DNA of 64,000 bases from Verrucomicrobiota bacterium (GCA_024233345.1 JACKPT010000010.1:95485-159484); one strand, 5' to 3'. Counted from the stretch's first letter, positions 46,378 to 57,680 are shown. Notes: generated from the sequence alone by a model not told the origin. Translations and numbers: made by a program.

Positions 46378-47709
46378 TCAGTATGTGTATTCGCTGCCCC
46401 CGATGAATTCCCGGATCAGGGAGCGCGGGGAGACTGCGGAATCGTCTTCCCACGGTCGGAGGTGTTGAAGAAAGTCATGGACTCTACGGGCCCGAATGTA
46501 CGCATCCTGGCGCTTCGGCTCGTTCTTGAATTTTTCCAGCGCCTCGGGAAAGTGCCCGAATAGCTTGTGCTTGAGAATCGGTAATTCAAACGGCATGGCG
46601 GAATTGACCAGGAAGTCTGCGGACCCGATAAATGGGATGATGTGGGTCAGTTCGCTTCGCCGGACATAGTGCCAATGGGTCAGGGTCTGCATGGGCTTGA
46701 GGTTCCGGTTCCAACTGTCCCGGATCATGCGGCGAAGCAACCGGTTGTCCGCCCACCGCATGAAGTTCCCTTCGTCATCCTGAACCTGGCCCAGGGTTTC
46801 AATGTAAAGTCTGAATTTGTTGTGGGCGGGGATGCTCTCGGTCATTTTTGCGTAGAGGCCATGCAGGCTGTCGATGAGCAGTATCTGCTTCGGTCCCAGC
46901 GACAATTCATGGACATCCAGGGTGCGCTTCCCGGTCTTGAAGTTGTAGTCCGGAGTTCGGATGGTCTTGCCCGCCATCAGGTCGGCGAGGTGCTGGTTGA
47001 TCAGGTCGAGGTCGAGGGCTTGCGGGGTTTCGTAGTCATAGTCCCCGAATTCATCCTTGGGATGCATTTCCAGGTCGAAAAAGTAGTGGTCGATATTGAT
47101 GGCCACCAGTTCATAGCCATGAGCCTTGAGGGTCTCGCCCATCTTGATCGTGGTGGTGGTTTTCCCCGAGGAGGAGGGACCGGCAATGATGACCATGCGC
47201 ACGTCGGGCAGGCGGGCAATGACTTTCTCCGCACAGGCCTTCACTTCCTTGGTGTACCGTTCCTCGCAGGCGGCAATCAGGTCCGGGAAACCGCCGCTAT
47301 CGATGATCCGGTTCAGGCCCTCCACCGTCTCGCAGTCGTGGTTCATGTTCCAGCGAAGCACTTCGTAAATTTTCTTGTAAGGAATGTTGTCGGTCGCCTC
47401 GAACCGGTCCTGCCGGGCCGCCCTCGCCTGGGCATGTTGATGCCGGTAGATGATGTAGGCGCGGGATGTCCGGGCGTGCCCCTCATGAATGAGGACGGAT
47501 TCAACCAGATCCTGGACATCCTCCACCGACGGAATGGCGTCGCGATGATAGGAATGCCAGAGCCGGTCCTCGACCTTGGCCGCCAGTTCCTCCGCAGTGG
47601 CCCGGTCACTTCCCCCCACCGAGGTGGCGGCATTGAAGATCGCGGTGGTAATGCGCTCTCGATCGAAGGGAACGACCCTTCCATCCCGTTTGACGATGAC
47701 CTTGTCCAT
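46378..47709 (-). CDS. ATP-cone domain fused to uridine-kinase-like P-loop kinase
   Basis: 443 aa. Residues ~3-90 form an ATP-cone (VIVKRDGRVVPFDRERI, SVEDVQDLVESVL), the nucleotide-sensing domain of ribonucleotide reductases and NrdR. The rest is a phosphoribulokinase/uridine-kinase-like domain: GPSSSGKTTTT (~167-177), NIDHYFFDLEMHPKD, DSLHGLYAKM and DNRLLRRMIRDSWNR. Bacterial nucleoside kinases of this type often carry a TGS-like N-terminus instead. Nucleoside or sugar-phosphate phosphorylation controlled by ATP/dATP level is the inferred role. Start MDKVIV chosen for GGAGG upstream. Confidence 0.8.
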   Translation of the reverse strand: MDKVIVKRDGRVVPFDRERITTAIFNAATSVGGSDRATAEELAAKVEDRLWHSYHRDAIPSVEDVQDLVESVLIHEGHARTSRAYIIYRHQHAQARAARQDRFEATDNIPYKKIYEVLRWNMNHDCETVEGLNRIIDSGGFPDLIAACEERYTKEVKACAEKVIARLPDVRMVIIAGPSSSGKTTTTIKMGETLKAHGYELVAINIDHYFFDLEMHPKDEFGDYDYETPQALDLDLINQHLADLMAGKTIRTPDYNFKTGKRTLDVHELSLGPKQILLIDSLHGLYAKMTESIPAHNKFRLYIETLGQVQDDEGNFMRWADNRLLRRMIRDSWNRNLKPMQTLTHWHYVRRSELTHIIPFIGSADFLVNSAMPFELPILKHKLFGHFPEALEKFKNEPKRQDAYIRARRVHDFLQHLRPWEDDSAVSPRSLIREFIGGSEYTY

Positions 47710-47748
47710 GGGGTGTCCTCCGGTCAACCGTAACCCTGTTTCGGCTGA

Positions 47749-49536
47749 CTATTCCTCGCCGTCCAAAAAGCCTTCCAGCTTCCTCAATCGGGTCGGGTGT
47801 CTCATTTTGCGAAGCGCTTTCGCCTCAATCTGGCGGATGCGCTCCCGGGTAACATTGAATTTCTTGCCCACTTCTTCGAGGGTTCGGGAATAGCCGTCAG
47901 CCAGCCCGAAGCGAAGGGTAAGGACTTCCTGCTCCCGCTCGGTCAAGGTGTCGAGGACATCGCGAAGCCGGTCCTTGAGCAGACTGTAGGCGGTCATTTC
48001 AGAGGGATTTTCCGCGCTTTTGTCCTCAATAAAATCGCCAAAATGGGTGTCGTCGCTATCGCCCACCGGGCTTTGGAGGGAAATCGGCTGCTGGGCCATT
48101 TTCAGGACGGACCGTACCCGTTCGACCGGGAGGTTCATTTCCTCCGCGACCTCCTCCGGGGTGGGCTCCCGACCCAGCTCCTGGACCAGAGATTTCTGGA
48201 CCCGCATCAGCTTGTTGATGGTCTCAATCATGTGGACCGGAATCCGGATGGTCCGGGCCTGGTCAGCGATGGACCGGGTGATGGCCTGGCGAATCCACCA
48301 GGTGGCATAGGTGCTGAACTTGTAACCCCGGCGGTATTCAAATTTTTCCACCGCTTTCATCAGGCCCATGTTGCCCTCCTGAATCAGGTCGAGGAAGGAC
48401 AGGCCGCGGTTGGTGTATTTCTTGGCGATACTGATCACCAGGCGCAGGTTGGCTTCAACCATTTCGGTTTTCGCCTGCAGTCCCTTGCGCAGCCACAACT
48501 TCAAATCCTTGTAGAAAGCGTCAAATTCATCGTGCGCCATACATTCCCGCTCTTCAAATGCGGCGATGGCTTTTTTGGCGTCCTTGACTGCGTCTGCGGC
48601 GGCTTTCGCCCGGGAGGATTGGGCCTTGTCGAGACTGTTTTTAAGGCGGCGCAATTCGTAGAACCGTTCGTCGGCCATGACCACAAAGTCCTCAATCGCC
48701 TTCTGCTTGAAACCGAGCTCGTCCAGCAATTCGGCTTGTTTGCGCCGGGCGGTTTCAAACGCCTTGATCGCACGGGCCCGCGCGGCCTTGTTGAGACTGG
48801 ACTTCCGGGAATCCACATATTTCTTTTGCACCGCATCCCGCTGTTTTTCGATGCTCTTCATCAACTTCGGTAGCTGGCTCAAGTACCGTTCCCGGCTGGT
48901 CACCTGCTTGTCGTTGATGATCCGATCAAACCGCTCCTGGGACTCAAACAGTCGGTGAGCCAGGTCCAGAAAGGCCTCCGGGGAGAATCCGCCGATGAAA
49001 AACAGTCGCTTGGCATTGATTTCGGCCTCTTCGATCCGCATGGAGATTTCCACCTCCTGCTCCCGGGTGAGCAGGGGCACCTGGCCCATCTGCTTCAGGT
49101 ACATCCGGACCGGGTCGTCGAGTACATCCATCCGGGAACTGCGGACCTTGGCGTCCTCCCGTTCCTGCTCGCGCAGGGCATTCTCCTCCGCCGACTCCAC
49201 CACCTCAATTTTCATGCCCTTGAGGAGGATCAGAATGCCGTCGAACTCGTCGGAATTAACCGCGCTCTCCGGCATGATTTCATTGATGTCATCGTAGGTC
49301 AGAAACCCCTGCTCCTGGGAGAGCTTGATCATTTCTTTGATTTTGGACGCCCGCTCATCGCGGTTGACCGCTACCTGGAGTTCCTGCGTGTCATCAGGTC
49401 CCGGGGGAGGAAGGGCCGGAGAAGGCTTCGCCGGGGGAGCGCTCCTGGTACCCTTCTTGGCTGCCGCCTTGCCCTGTGGCGCAGCTTTGCTTTTCGTCTT
49501 GCTGGGTTTCGATGCGGAAATTGTGCGTTTAGCCAT
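47749..49536 (-). CDS. rpoD: RNA polymerase primary sigma factor (sigma-70)
   Basis: 595 aa. Lys/Ala/Pro-rich N-terminus, region 1.1, region 1.2 ([21 protein letters not shown]), a non-conserved charged insert (~190-330), region 2 with the -10 recognition helix ([20 protein letters not shown]), region 3 and region 4 with [20 protein letters not shown] for -35 contact. All elements of a primary sigma factor are present, so the sigma-70-like promoters noted elsewhere are reasonable. Confidence 0.96.
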   Translation of the reverse strand: MAKRTISASKPSKTKSKAAPQGKAAAKKGTRSAPPAKPSPALPPPGPDDTQELQVAVNRDERASKIKEMIKLSQEQGFLTYDDINEIMPESAVNSDEFDGILILLKGMKIEVVESAEENALREQEREDAKVRSSRMDVLDDPVRMYLKQMGQVPLLTREQEVEISMRIEEAEINAKRLFFIGGFSPEAFLDLAHRLFESQERFDRIINDKQVTSRERYLSQLPKLMKSIEKQRDAVQKKYVDSRKSSLNKAARARAIKAFETARRKQAELLDELGFKQKAIEDFVVMADERFYELRRLKNSLDKAQSSRAKAAADAVKDAKKAIAAFEERECMAHDEFDAFYKDLKLWLRKGLQAKTEMVEANLRLVISIAKKYTNRGLSFLDLIQEGNMGLMKAVEKFEYRRGYKFSTYATWWIRQAITRSIADQARTIRIPVHMIETINKLMRVQKSLVQELGREPTPEEVAEEMNLPVERVRSVLKMAQQPISLQSPVGDSDDTHFGDFIEDKSAENPSEMTAYSLLKDRLRDVLDTLTEREQEVLTLRFGLADGYSRTLEEVGKKFNVTRERIRQIEAKALRKMRHPTRLRKLEGFLDGEE

Positions 49537-49568
49537 GCTTGATCACTGCCTGTTTACAGACCCCACCT

Positions 49569-49618
49569 AGTATACCGGAAAAGGCGTAAACTATTGGCGA
49601 TAATGACCCTTCCGTCAA
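49569..49618 (-). promoter_or_regulatory. Candidate promoters of rpoD
   Basis: On the minus strand, TTGACG (49618-49613), 17 bases, AATAGT (49595-49590) forms one fair sigma-70 pair. A separate TATACT (49574-49569) lies nearer the ATG at 49536 but lacks a good -35 box. Either could drive the sigma gene. Confidence 0.35.
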
Positions 49619-49705
49619 GTGCCAAGATCGCGGACGGAATTTCACCTTTCCACATCAACCTGGTCGCGGGTCGCCCCCGGCGACCGGATTGCCGCCTTCG
49701 GATGA

Positions 49706-50929
49706 TCAGGCGTCGGGAAAATAAGATTGTTCCAGGCTCTCATAAAGGTCGATGACCTTGCGCACATAGGCCCGCTTGTCGTTATAACTTCCCGGAAAGA
49801 AACTGCCCTTGAAGCCGGCTATCACCACATTCCGCAGCTCCCGCCGGGTCATTTTCAGGTGTTTGATCGCCAGGGCCAGCTCGTTGGTTACGGTGGTGTT
49901 GGACACCAGCCGATTATCCGTACAAATCGAGACGGACAGATTGTGGTCGAGCATGCTGCGCAGCGGATGACGGCTCAAGGTCTTCATCTTGGGCAGGGTT
50001 TGCAGGTTGCTGGTCAGGCAAACTTCTATGGTAATCCGCTGGCTCGCAATATATTCCGCAAGATGGGTCACATAAGCTTTCTTTTCCGCTTCGGTACCCT
50101 TCCGGATCATGTCGGTGCCGAACAACCAGGTACCATGGCCGATCCGGTTCGCATAGCAGTCCGTGATGGCCTGAAAGATCGATTCCGGCCCATACGCTTC
50201 CCCGGCGTGGACGGTTTTGCGTAAAAAATGGCTGTGAGCATACTGATAGGCTTCCCAATGATCACCGGCCGGAAAGCCGGCTTCCGCGCCCGCGAGATCA
50301 AACCCGACAATCGGAAACCCTTCCTCCCGGGCCAACCGAACCCCGGCCCGGGCCAGCTCCAGAGAGGCTGCGGCATAAATATGGTTCGGAGGCGAATAGG
50401 TCATCACCTCACACAATTTCCGGTAGTACGGGGACATGTGTTCATTGAAGTAGCGCAAAGCGCAAAGGATCAGCCCGTAGTGGCAAGGGATGTCCTTGCC
50501 GGCTTTTACTGCCTGGCTTGTATTGTGTTCCCGGGCCGCGCGGTCCATGCCCTTCTTTACCGCCGCAAGCACCTGGGACATGCTGAACTTTTCGTGCATA
50601 TGGAGCTGGGGGGCAAACCGCACTTCGATATAACGGACCCCCTCAGCAAGATGATCCTGAATCAATTCGTAGGAGATCCGCTCGACATGTTCGGCATGCT
50701 GCATCACTGCGCATGTGTATTGAAACCCCGCCAGATAATCCGGAAGGTCCCGGTACTTGTCTTTGAAGACTTTTTGCTTCAAGCCGGACTCCGACAGTGA
50801 CGGCAGCTTGACCTTGTCCTTCTTCGCCAGTTCGATCAGGGTGGGAATGCGCAGGGAACCGTCCAGGTGGACATGTAGCTCCGTCTTGGGGATGGCCTGC
50901 AAGAATTCAAGCGGAATGGATTGCTTCAT
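49706..50929 (-). CDS. Adenosine deaminase family protein
   Basis: 407 aa. Zinc-dependent purine deaminase fold. Metal-binding HVHLDGS (18-24), HAGE with the catalytic Glu, the RIGHG stretch, and SICTDNRLVSNTT with the zinc Asp. The usual TDDP is TDN here, a variant known from actinobacterial adenosine deaminases. About 60 residues longer than E. coli Add, mostly in an insert around 130-170. Substrate is probably adenosine, but a related aminopurine is possible. Confidence 0.85.
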   Translation of the reverse strand: MKQSIPLEFLQAIPKTELHVHLDGSLRIPTLIELAKKDKVKLPSLSESGLKQKVFKDKYRDLPDYLAGFQYTCAVMQHAEHVERISYELIQDHLAEGVRYIEVRFAPQLHMHEKFSMSQVLAAVKKGMDRAAREHNTSQAVKAGKDIPCHYGLILCALRYFNEHMSPYYRKLCEVMTYSPPNHIYAAASLELARAGVRLAREEGFPIVGFDLAGAEAGFPAGDHWEAYQYAHSHFLRKTVHAGEAYGPESIFQAITDCYANRIGHGTWLFGTDMIRKGTEAEKKAYVTHLAEYIASQRITIEVCLTSNLQTLPKMKTLSRHPLRSMLDHNLSVSICTDNRLVSNTTVTNELALAIKHLKMTRRELRNVVIAGFKGSFFPGSYNDKRAYVRKVIDLYESLEQSYFPDA

Positions 50930-51085
50930 CGCGTTTCCTCATGGTTGTCAGTATGTTTTGCCCATCTTAAGCCAGTCGGGCAAGCCTGACAATGGCAATC
51001 CCCATCCTTTGGGCTTGGAATTGGCGTGGAAAACGATGTGGTTGTCTGGTAGGCTTTTTCCCGTTTCATTCACCAACGGAGTTCT

Positions 51086-53989
51086 ATGCCCATCGATTGG
51101 ATCATTGTGGAGGGTGCCCGGGAGCATAACCTCAAGAATATCAATGTCCGGATTCCCCGGAACAAGCTGACTGTGATCACCGGGCTCAGCGGTTCGGGAA
51201 AATCGTCGCTGGCCTTTGACACCATCTATGCCGAGGGCCAACGGAAGTATGTGGAAAGCCTTTCCGCCTATGCCCGGCAGTTTCTTGAGCAGATGCAAAA
51301 ACCGGAGGTGGACCATATCGAAGGGCTATCGCCAGCGATTTCCATCGAACAGCGGACGGCCGGGGCAAACCCGAGGTCGATCGTTGCAACCACCACCGAG
51401 ATTCATGATTACCTGCGGTTGCTGTACGCCAGCATTGGCCAGCCCCATTGTCCTGCCTGCGGGAAACCGATTTCCCGCCAGAGTGCGGAACAAATTGTGG
51501 ACCGGTTGATGGGGTTGCCTCAAGGATCCCGCTTGATGCTTCTGGCCACCAAGGTGGACGGCCGGAAGGGCGAGCATGATGAGGTCTTCGATTCGCTGCG
51601 CAAACAGGGCTTTGTCCGGGCCCGGGTCAACGGAAAGCTTTGCGAGCTGGACCAAACCCCGAAACTGGATAAACGCAAGCGCCACACGGTGGACGTGGTG
51701 GTGGACCGGTTGGTGGTCAAGGATTCTATCCGGTCGAGGCTGACCGATTCGGTGGAGACCGCGCTTCGCGAAGGTGGCGGCCGCCTGTTGGCGTCGGTTG
51801 AATCGGACCCGGGGGGCTGGAACGATCAGCTCTATTCGGAAAACAATACCTGCCTCGAATGCGGGATCAGCTATGAGGAGCTGACCCCGCGGCATTTTTC
51901 ATTCAACAGTCCGTATGGGGCCTGCGCCCGTTGCCATGGCCTCGGCACAATGATGGTGTTTGATGAGGACCTGGTGATTCCCGACAAGTCCCTGTCGCTC
52001 GCGGACGGAGCCGTGCACCCGTGGCGACGGGGGGGGCGCCGCACCATCCTGTACTACCGGGCATTGCTCAAGGCGGTGGCGGGCCATGCAAACATCGACA
52101 TGGATGCGCCCTTTGCGTCCTTGCCCCGGTCGTTTGTCAACCTGTTGCTGCACGGTTCCGGAGAACAGGAACTGGAGCTGGGTTTCTGGCGGGGGGGGAA
52201 GTTTCATCGCTATCACAAACCCTTTGAGGGCGTGCTGGCCAATCTGGCCCGCCGGCATGAGGAGACGGAGAGCAACTACATGCGGGACAAGCTGGCGAGC
52301 TATATGAGCCGGCAGCTATGTACCGAATGCAACGGGGCAAGGCTCAAGCCATTGAGCCAGGCGTGCGTGATTCAGGGAACCTCGATTGTCGATATCACCA
52401 GGATGTCGGTGCAAAAAGCCCATGACTTTTTCGGCTCGTTGACCCTGACCGCCCACGAGGCGAAGATTGCCCGGGAGGTGATCAAGGAAATTGTGGAACG
52501 ATTGCGGTTTCTGATGGATGTGGGGTTGGATTACCTGACCCTGGACCGGGAAAGTGGCAGTCTGTCCGGTGGGGAGGCCCAGCGGATTCGGCTGGCGACC
52601 CAGATCGGCGCCGGTCTGGCTGGGGTGTTGTATGTATTGGATGAACCGAGTATCGGACTGCACCAACGCGACAATGAGCGCCTGATCCGTTCCCTTCAAG
52701 ATTTGCGGGATATTGGCAACACGGTGGTTGTGGTCGAGCATGACGAACAGACCATTGCCGAGGCGGACTATGTGATTGATCTCGGGCCGCTGGCGGGAAG
52801 GCATGGTGGTGAGGTGATTCATGCCGGTTCGGTTTCCGACCTGATGAAGAATCCACGGTCCCTGACCGCCGCGTACATGAACGGGGTGCAGACGATTCAG
52901 CCGCCAAAACGGAGAACCAAACCGGGCGATCAGAAACTGGTGATTCGCGGCGCAGAGGAGAACAACCTGAAGGGGATCGACGTGACAATCCCGCTCGGTA
53001 CCATGGTCTGTGTGACCGGGGTGTCGGGAAGCGGCAAGAGCACGCTGGTGGATGATATTCTGCGCCGCGCCCTGTTCCGCCATTTTCACGGCAGCCGGGA
53101 GCGGCCGGGGAAGCATCGGGCCATCGAGGGCTTGAACCAGATCGACAAGGTGGTGGTGATTGACCAGTCCCCGATCGGGCGTACACCCCGGAGCAATCCT
53201 GCCACCTATACCGGAGCGTTCAGCCAGATTCGGGACCTGTTTGCCCAATTGCCCGCGTCCCGGGTACGCGGATACAAGCCGGGCCGCTTCAGTTTTAATG
53301 TGAAGGGCGGGCGCTGCGAAACCTGCAAGGGGGACGGGATTCTGCGCATCGAAATGCACTTCTTGCCCGATGTGTATGTCACCTGTGAGCAATGCGCGGG
53401 CAAGCGCTACAACCAGGAAACCCTCGAGGTGAAATACCAGGGTTTGAATATTTCCGAGGTCTTGAATCTGACCATCGAGGATGCGCTGGACTTTTTTAAA
53501 AATATCCCGGTGGTGGCCCGCAAATTGCAGACGCTCGATGATGTCGGGCTCGGGTATCTTCAACTGGGACAACCGGCGACCACGCTGTCCGGCGGCGAGG
53601 CGCAGCGGGTTAAGTTATCCTCGGAACTGAGCAAGAAGAGCACCGGACGGACGCTGTATCTGCTGGATGAGCCAACCACGGGGCTGCATTTTGCCGATGT
53701 GGACCGCCTGTTGCAGGTGTTGTTGAAACTTCGCGATGCAGGGAATACCCTCGTCATCATCGAGCACAATCTCGATGTGGTGAAAACGGCCGATCATCTG
53801 ATCGATCTCGGTCCCGAAGGCGGGGACCGGGGCGGGCGGATTGTTGCGGAAGGCTCCCCGGAGGAGGTCGCCCGCTGCAAGGATTCTCATACCGGCCGCT
53901 ATCTGGCCCCGCTGCTCCAGTTGGCGGCGGACAAAACAGGCAGGAAAACAAGAAAGCAGAGGCCCGTGAAGAAGGTGTCAAAAAAGTGA
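51086..53989 (+). CDS. uvrA: Excinuclease ABC subunit A
   Basis: 967 aa. Damage-recognition ATPase of nucleotide excision repair. Two ABC ATPase modules: [14 protein letters not shown] near the start and [13 protein letters not shown] in the second half. Signature motifs [13 protein letters not shown] and [13 protein letters not shown]. Two zinc modules, CLEC...CARC (about 255-280) and CETC...CEQC (about 750-775). Ends in a Lys-rich tail. CGGAG site before ATG. The stop overlaps the next gene (TGATG). Confidence 0.97.
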   Translation: MPIDWIIVEGAREHNLKNINVRIPRNKLTVITGLSGSGKSSLAFDTIYAEGQRKYVESLSAYARQFLEQMQKPEVDHIEGLSPAISIEQRTAGANPRSIVATTTEIHDYLRLLYASIGQPHCPACGKPISRQSAEQIVDRLMGLPQGSRLMLLATKVDGRKGEHDEVFDSLRKQGFVRARVNGKLCELDQTPKLDKRKRHTVDVVVDRLVVKDSIRSRLTDSVETALREGGGRLLASVESDPGGWNDQLYSENNTCLECGISYEELTPRHFSFNSPYGACARCHGLGTMMVFDEDLVIPDKSLSLADGAVHPWRRGGRRTILYYRALLKAVAGHANIDMDAPFASLPRSFVNLLLHGSGEQELELGFWRGGKFHRYHKPFEGVLANLARRHEETESNYMRDKLASYMSRQLCTECNGARLKPLSQACVIQGTSIVDITRMSVQKAHDFFGSLTLTAHEAKIAREVIKEIVERLRFLMDVGLDYLTLDRESGSLSGGEAQRIRLATQIGAGLAGVLYVLDEPSIGLHQRDNERLIRSLQDLRDIGNTVVVVEHDEQTIAEADYVIDLGPLAGRHGGEVIHAGSVSDLMKNPRSLTAAYMNGVQTIQPPKRRTKPGDQKLVIRGAEENNLKGIDVTIPLGTMVCVTGVSGSGKSTLVDDILRRALFRHFHGSRERPGKHRAIEGLNQIDKVVVIDQSPIGRTPRSNPATYTGAFSQIRDLFAQLPASRVRGYKPGRFSFNVKGGRCETCKGDGILRIEMHFLPDVYVTCEQCAGKRYNQETLEVKYQGLNISEVLNLTIEDALDFFKNIPVVARKLQTLDDVGLGYLQLGQPATTLSGGEAQRVKLSSELSKKSTGRTLYLLDEPTTGLHFADVDRLLQVLLKLRDAGNTLVIIEHNLDVVKTADHLIDLGPEGGDRGGRIVAEGSPEEVARCKDSHTGRYLAPLLQLAADKTGRKTRKQRPVKKVSKK

Positions 53990-56565
53990 TGCGGTCCAGG
54001 ATCCATTCCCTTGCTTGCGGGGCGATCGGGCTGGGGGCGGTTGGGTTGCTCTTCACCCTCCCGCTTCAAGCCGGGGAGGACACCGAGGATGTTGCCGTAC
54101 TTGCCGGCCGGGCGGCGCTTGCCGATGACTTTCCCGGGGTGGCGGCGACCCAGTTTGAGAATGCCCTCGAAAAGGCATCGCGCCGTCGCGACCGGGCGGA
54201 GCTGGGGCTGCTTCTGATGCAGGCCTGGTATGCCACGGGTGACGATGCGGCCATGCTGGCCTGGATGGAGGGGCACGACCGGGAGGTCCGTTTGGACGAA
54301 ACCGAATCCGCCTACACCCTGTGGCGGGCCCGGGCGCTTCATCGTCTCGGCCGCTCGGAACAGGCCCTGGATGTTCTCACCTATTTTGACCGGCTTGCCC
54401 GTGATGTTCCGCTGGTGGACCAGGCCATCCGGCTGCGCGGGGCCATCCATGCCGCACTGGGCCACGATGATGCCGCCAATGAAGCGTTCCGTATGTATGA
54501 CCGTTACTTCAGTGACCGACCGGATGCCGCTGCCAATCTCTACGATTGGGCAGAATCGTTGCGGCACCAGGGCATGTTGGTTCCCGCCCATGAGCGATTG
54601 AACAATCTGATGCAGCGGTTCCCCGACACGCCGGAGGCGGATCGGGCGGCGTGGCGGTTGATGAAAGATGCCGTCGAAGCGGAAGACCCGGCGGCGGCCA
54701 GGACCTATGTGAACGATTTGCTGGCGACCAACCGGGCGGTGGCAGTTCATCTGGTCGCCGATGCCTGGCAGGTGCAGGGATGGATCGAGGAACAGGATGG
54801 CAACCTCAGCAATGCCCTTGCGGCGGTAAGCCGTTCCACGGAGCTTTCCACCGACATCGAAACCCGCAACCGGAGGTGGGTGGACCAGGCCCGGCTTCTG
54901 ATGCAAATGCACCAGCCGGATGAAGCGATCCAGGTTCTTGAACAAGCGGTACAGGCCGCCATCGACCGTCCCGATGCCAGCGGGCTTCAACTGTCGCTGG
55001 CTCATCTCCTCGCCGGCTCGGGCTATCCTGCCCGGGCACTGGATGCCTACCAGAATTTTATCGAGGCTTTTCCGGCGGACCCGGCAATCCCGGATGCACT
55101 GCTGGGGCGAGCCCATGGCCTGGCCCGGTTGGAGCGTTGGCCGGAAGTTCTGCTCGCTTGTGACAAGGTGATGGGTCTGGAGCAAGCCGCGCCCATGCAA
55201 ATCGCCGACGCGGGGATGCTCAAAGGTGTGGCTCTGGCGACCCAGCAAAACTATCCGGACGCAGTTGCGGCCTATCAGCAGGCGTTGGCTCTCGCGACCA
55301 ATGTGGCCCGCCGTGCGGAAATTCTGACCCGGCTCGCTGGCGCCCATGAAGGCCTGGGGGATCTGGCCGCAGCCGAGGCGGATTACCGGCACATTCTGAC
55401 CATGGCCGAGGTCGCCGGGCCGGAGCGGGAGCAGGCTCTGCTCGGGGCCGCCGCCATGTATGAACGGAACCAGGAATGGAACAAGGCTCTCGCCCTCTAT
55501 CAGGAGATGATGGATACCTTTCCCGCAAGTGATGGTTTGCCCGGCGTGTTGCTGCGGCGGGGCCAGTTGCGGGAACGATTGGGCGAGGTGGAAGCGGCGC
55601 GGGAGGATTATGATGCGGTAATGAACCGATATGCGGGAACCCCCTGGGCCGAGCAGGCTGCCATGGCACAATTGCGGAATGCCTATCGGGATGGACAGGA
55701 CGAACAGGTCATCGCCGCTGCGGAGGCATTCCGGACCAATTACCCCGACTCCACCCTTCAGGTGGAGGTGGATCTGATTCGGGCCCAGTTGGCCTACGAT
55801 CGGGAGCTGTATGACGAGGCGGAAACCCGGTATCTTGCCATTGCTGAAACCTATCCCCAACACCCGCAGGCCGATGATGCCCTCTATTGGGCGGGACGGG
55901 CGGCCGCAGAGCAACAGGAGTTTCGCCGGGCAGTAGAGACCTATAACCGGTTGATTCGGGACTTTCCCGACAGCGACCTGGTGGCTGAAGCCCGGTACGC
56001 TCAGGGGGATGCGCTCAGTGAATTCGGGGAATTCGCAGGCGCCATTCTAGCCTATGATGAGGCGGCCCGCGCTTTCCCCAATCGCCCCCTCGCCGTGCGT
56101 GCCCTTCTCCGCAAAGCCGACTGTCAGTTTGCCCTCGGGGCCGATAAACCCGAACGCTACCTCGAGGCGGCCGCAACCTATCGGCTGGTGTTGGACCGCG
56201 AAGAGGCCGACACCGCCGCACGGTCTCAAGCCGAAGTCAAGCTCGGGCGGACCCTGGAAAAATTGGGTCGCACGAGCGAAGCCCTCGACACCTACCTGAA
56301 TCTCGTGTACCGCTGGCTGGCGCTGACCGAACAGGGGGAAACCCTCTCGGACATCTGGTTTGTGCGGGCGGCTTTCCATGCCGCCTCCCTGAAAGAGGCC
56401 GCCGCAGATACCGATGGAGCCCTTGCCCTGTACCGCCGGGTGGCGGATGCCGGGGTCAGTGCGTCAGAGGAAGCAAGGCGGCGCATTGAAGCACTCGAGG
56501 CGCCGCCGCGTGAACCCGGTGCGGGGAAGATCTCCGTCACCACCGAACCAACAATGGAGCGTTGA
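53989..56565 (+). CDS. TPR-repeat periplasmic protein (CpoB/YbgF-like role proposed)
   Basis: 858 aa. Signal peptide (about residues 1-28, ending LPLQAGE), then TPR-type helix pairs through most of the chain (A/L/Y spacing, many with P at the turn, such as YPQHPQADDALYWAGRAA and FPDSDLVAEARYAQGDAL). No enzymatic motif. Next to TolQ- and TolR-like genes, a periplasmic TPR protein is reminiscent of CpoB/YbgF or BamD-type scaffolds. ATG at 53989 shares one base with the uvrA stop; a GTG three bases earlier is also possible. Confidence 0.75.
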   Translation: MRSRIHSLACGAIGLGAVGLLFTLPLQAGEDTEDVAVLAGRAALADDFPGVAATQFENALEKASRRRDRAELGLLLMQAWYATGDDAAMLAWMEGHDREVRLDETESAYTLWRARALHRLGRSEQALDVLTYFDRLARDVPLVDQAIRLRGAIHAALGHDDAANEAFRMYDRYFSDRPDAAANLYDWAESLRHQGMLVPAHERLNNLMQRFPDTPEADRAAWRLMKDAVEAEDPAAARTYVNDLLATNRAVAVHLVADAWQVQGWIEEQDGNLSNALAAVSRSTELSTDIETRNRRWVDQARLLMQMHQPDEAIQVLEQAVQAAIDRPDASGLQLSLAHLLAGSGYPARALDAYQNFIEAFPADPAIPDALLGRAHGLARLERWPEVLLACDKVMGLEQAAPMQIADAGMLKGVALATQQNYPDAVAAYQQALALATNVARRAEILTRLAGAHEGLGDLAAAEADYRHILTMAEVAGPEREQALLGAAAMYERNQEWNKALALYQEMMDTFPASDGLPGVLLRRGQLRERLGEVEAAREDYDAVMNRYAGTPWAEQAAMAQLRNAYRDGQDEQVIAAAEAFRTNYPDSTLQVEVDLIRAQLAYDRELYDEAETRYLAIAETYPQHPQADDALYWAGRAAAEQQEFRRAVETYNRLIRDFPDSDLVAEARYAQGDALSEFGEFAGAILAYDEAARAFPNRPLAVRALLRKADCQFALGADKPERYLEAAATYRLVLDREEADTAARSQAEVKLGRTLEKLGRTSEALDTYLNLVYRWLALTEQGETLSDIWFVRAAFHAASLKEAAADTDGALALYRRVADAGVSASEEARRRIEALEAPPREPGAGKISVTTEPTMER

Positions 56566-56568
56566 CCG

Positions 56569-57216
56569 ATGATTCATGATATCTGGCAAACCGGTGGCCT
56601 GACTTTTATCGTCCTCGTCGTGATCGGCGCGGTCACCGGATTGATCTTTCTCAAACAACTGTTCCACCTGCACCGGGCCCAAATCAAGACGGTGGATTTT
56701 CTGGACGGCATTTTTACCATCCTTCGGAAGGGGAATGTTGTCGAAGCGATCAGCCAGTGCGAAGATACCCCCGGACCCGTGGCCCAGTTGGTGCGGGCGG
56801 CTATCCTCGCCTATCAGCGGGAGCCGCGTACCGTGCGCACTGCGATGGATGATCTCGCCCTGGTGGAGATCCCCCGGCTTGAACGCAATGTGTCGATTCT
56901 GCTCACCCTGTCCCAGATCGCCCCGATGATTGGGCTCCTCGGCACCGTGGTCGGGATGCTTGATATCCTGCAGGTCATGAATCTCCGAGCCCCGGTTGTC
57001 TACGCGAATGATCTTGCCGGCGGTCTGTGGCAGGCCATGAGTACTACCGCGGCCGGCTTGCTGGTGGCGATCCTCGCCTATATCGCTCACAATGTTCTGG
57101 TCAGCCGGGTCGATTCCATTGTGTTGGATATGGAGCGGGCCTATACCCAGATTATGCTCAGCATGGAACAGGTCATCAACCGCGAGGAGCGCGACACCAC
57201 ATGGCCTACGACCTGA
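56569..57216 (+). CDS. MotA/TolQ/ExbB proton-channel protein
   Basis: 215 aa. Three membrane helices: one near residues 12-32, and the pair around MIGLLGTVVGMLDIL and the LAGGLWQAMSTTAAGLLVA helix, the conserved core of TolQ/ExbB. It forms a proton-driven motor in the inner membrane with the TolR/ExbD-like protein, whose gene overlaps it by 16 bases. Three bases follow the TPR gene. Confidence 0.88.
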   Translation: MIHDIWQTGGLTFIVLVVIGAVTGLIFLKQLFHLHRAQIKTVDFLDGIFTILRKGNVVEAISQCEDTPGPVAQLVRAAILAYQREPRTVRTAMDDLALVEIPRLERNVSILLTLSQIAPMIGLLGTVVGMLDILQVMNLRAPVVYANDLAGGLWQAMSTTAAGLLVAILAYIAHNVLVSRVDSIVLDMERAYTQIMLSMEQVINREERDTTWPTT

Positions 57217-57674
57217 CCCCCCTCACCGAGCGGATTCACCCCCTCCGCCGTTTTGTCCGATTAAAGCGGCCCTGTGCCACTTCGCTGGTCCGGGACCCGG
57301 TGCCATGGGTGGATGCCACGCTGCTTGTTCTGCTGGTGATCCTGATCCAGACTGCAGCCATGCACCGCCCCGGAGTGGAGGTCGACCTGCCAGTGGTCTC
57401 CACCACCGTTGGCGCACATTATGGCGCCCTTGTCCTCAGTGTGCCCGGCGAGGGTTTTCTTTTTCTTGCCGATGAACGGGTTCACGAGCGGAATTTGGGT
57501 GATCAGTTGGCCGCAGCCTTCACGGGCCGGGCCAATCGGGAGCTGGTCATTGAAGCGGATGCATCGCTGACCCACCGGTACCTGATGGAACTCTACAGCA
57601 TCGCGGTGTCCAACGGTGCGAGCAAGATCGTGCTCGCGACCCGGAGGCCCGCCGGGGAAGGGGCGGTTCGCTAG
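57201..57674 (+). CDS. TolR/ExbD-family biopolymer transport protein
   Basis: 157 aa. A cytoplasmic N-terminus, one membrane helix with the essential Asp at its start (PWVDATLLVLLVILIQ), then a periplasmic domain (VLSVPGEGFLFLADERV, ELVIEADASLTHRYLMELY) of the TolR/ExbD type. Start MAYDLTPL overlaps the TolQ-like gene by 16 bases; a longer frame is a shadow. The 40-residue leader before the helix is longer than in TolR. Confidence 0.88.
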   Translation: MAYDLTPLTERIHPLRRFVRLKRPCATSLVRDPVPWVDATLLVLLVILIQTAAMHRPGVEVDLPVVSTTVGAHYGALVLSVPGEGFLFLADERVHERNLGDQLAAAFTGRANRELVIEADASLTHRYLMELYSIAVSNGASKIVLATRRPAGEGAVR

Positions 57675-57680
57675 CCGGCC

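Noticed and set aside
53899..55914. 671-codon minus-strand frame opposite the TPR gene
   Set aside because: Composition is that of an antisense shadow of a GC-rich gene. The plus strand has a signal peptide, TPR pattern and operon context.
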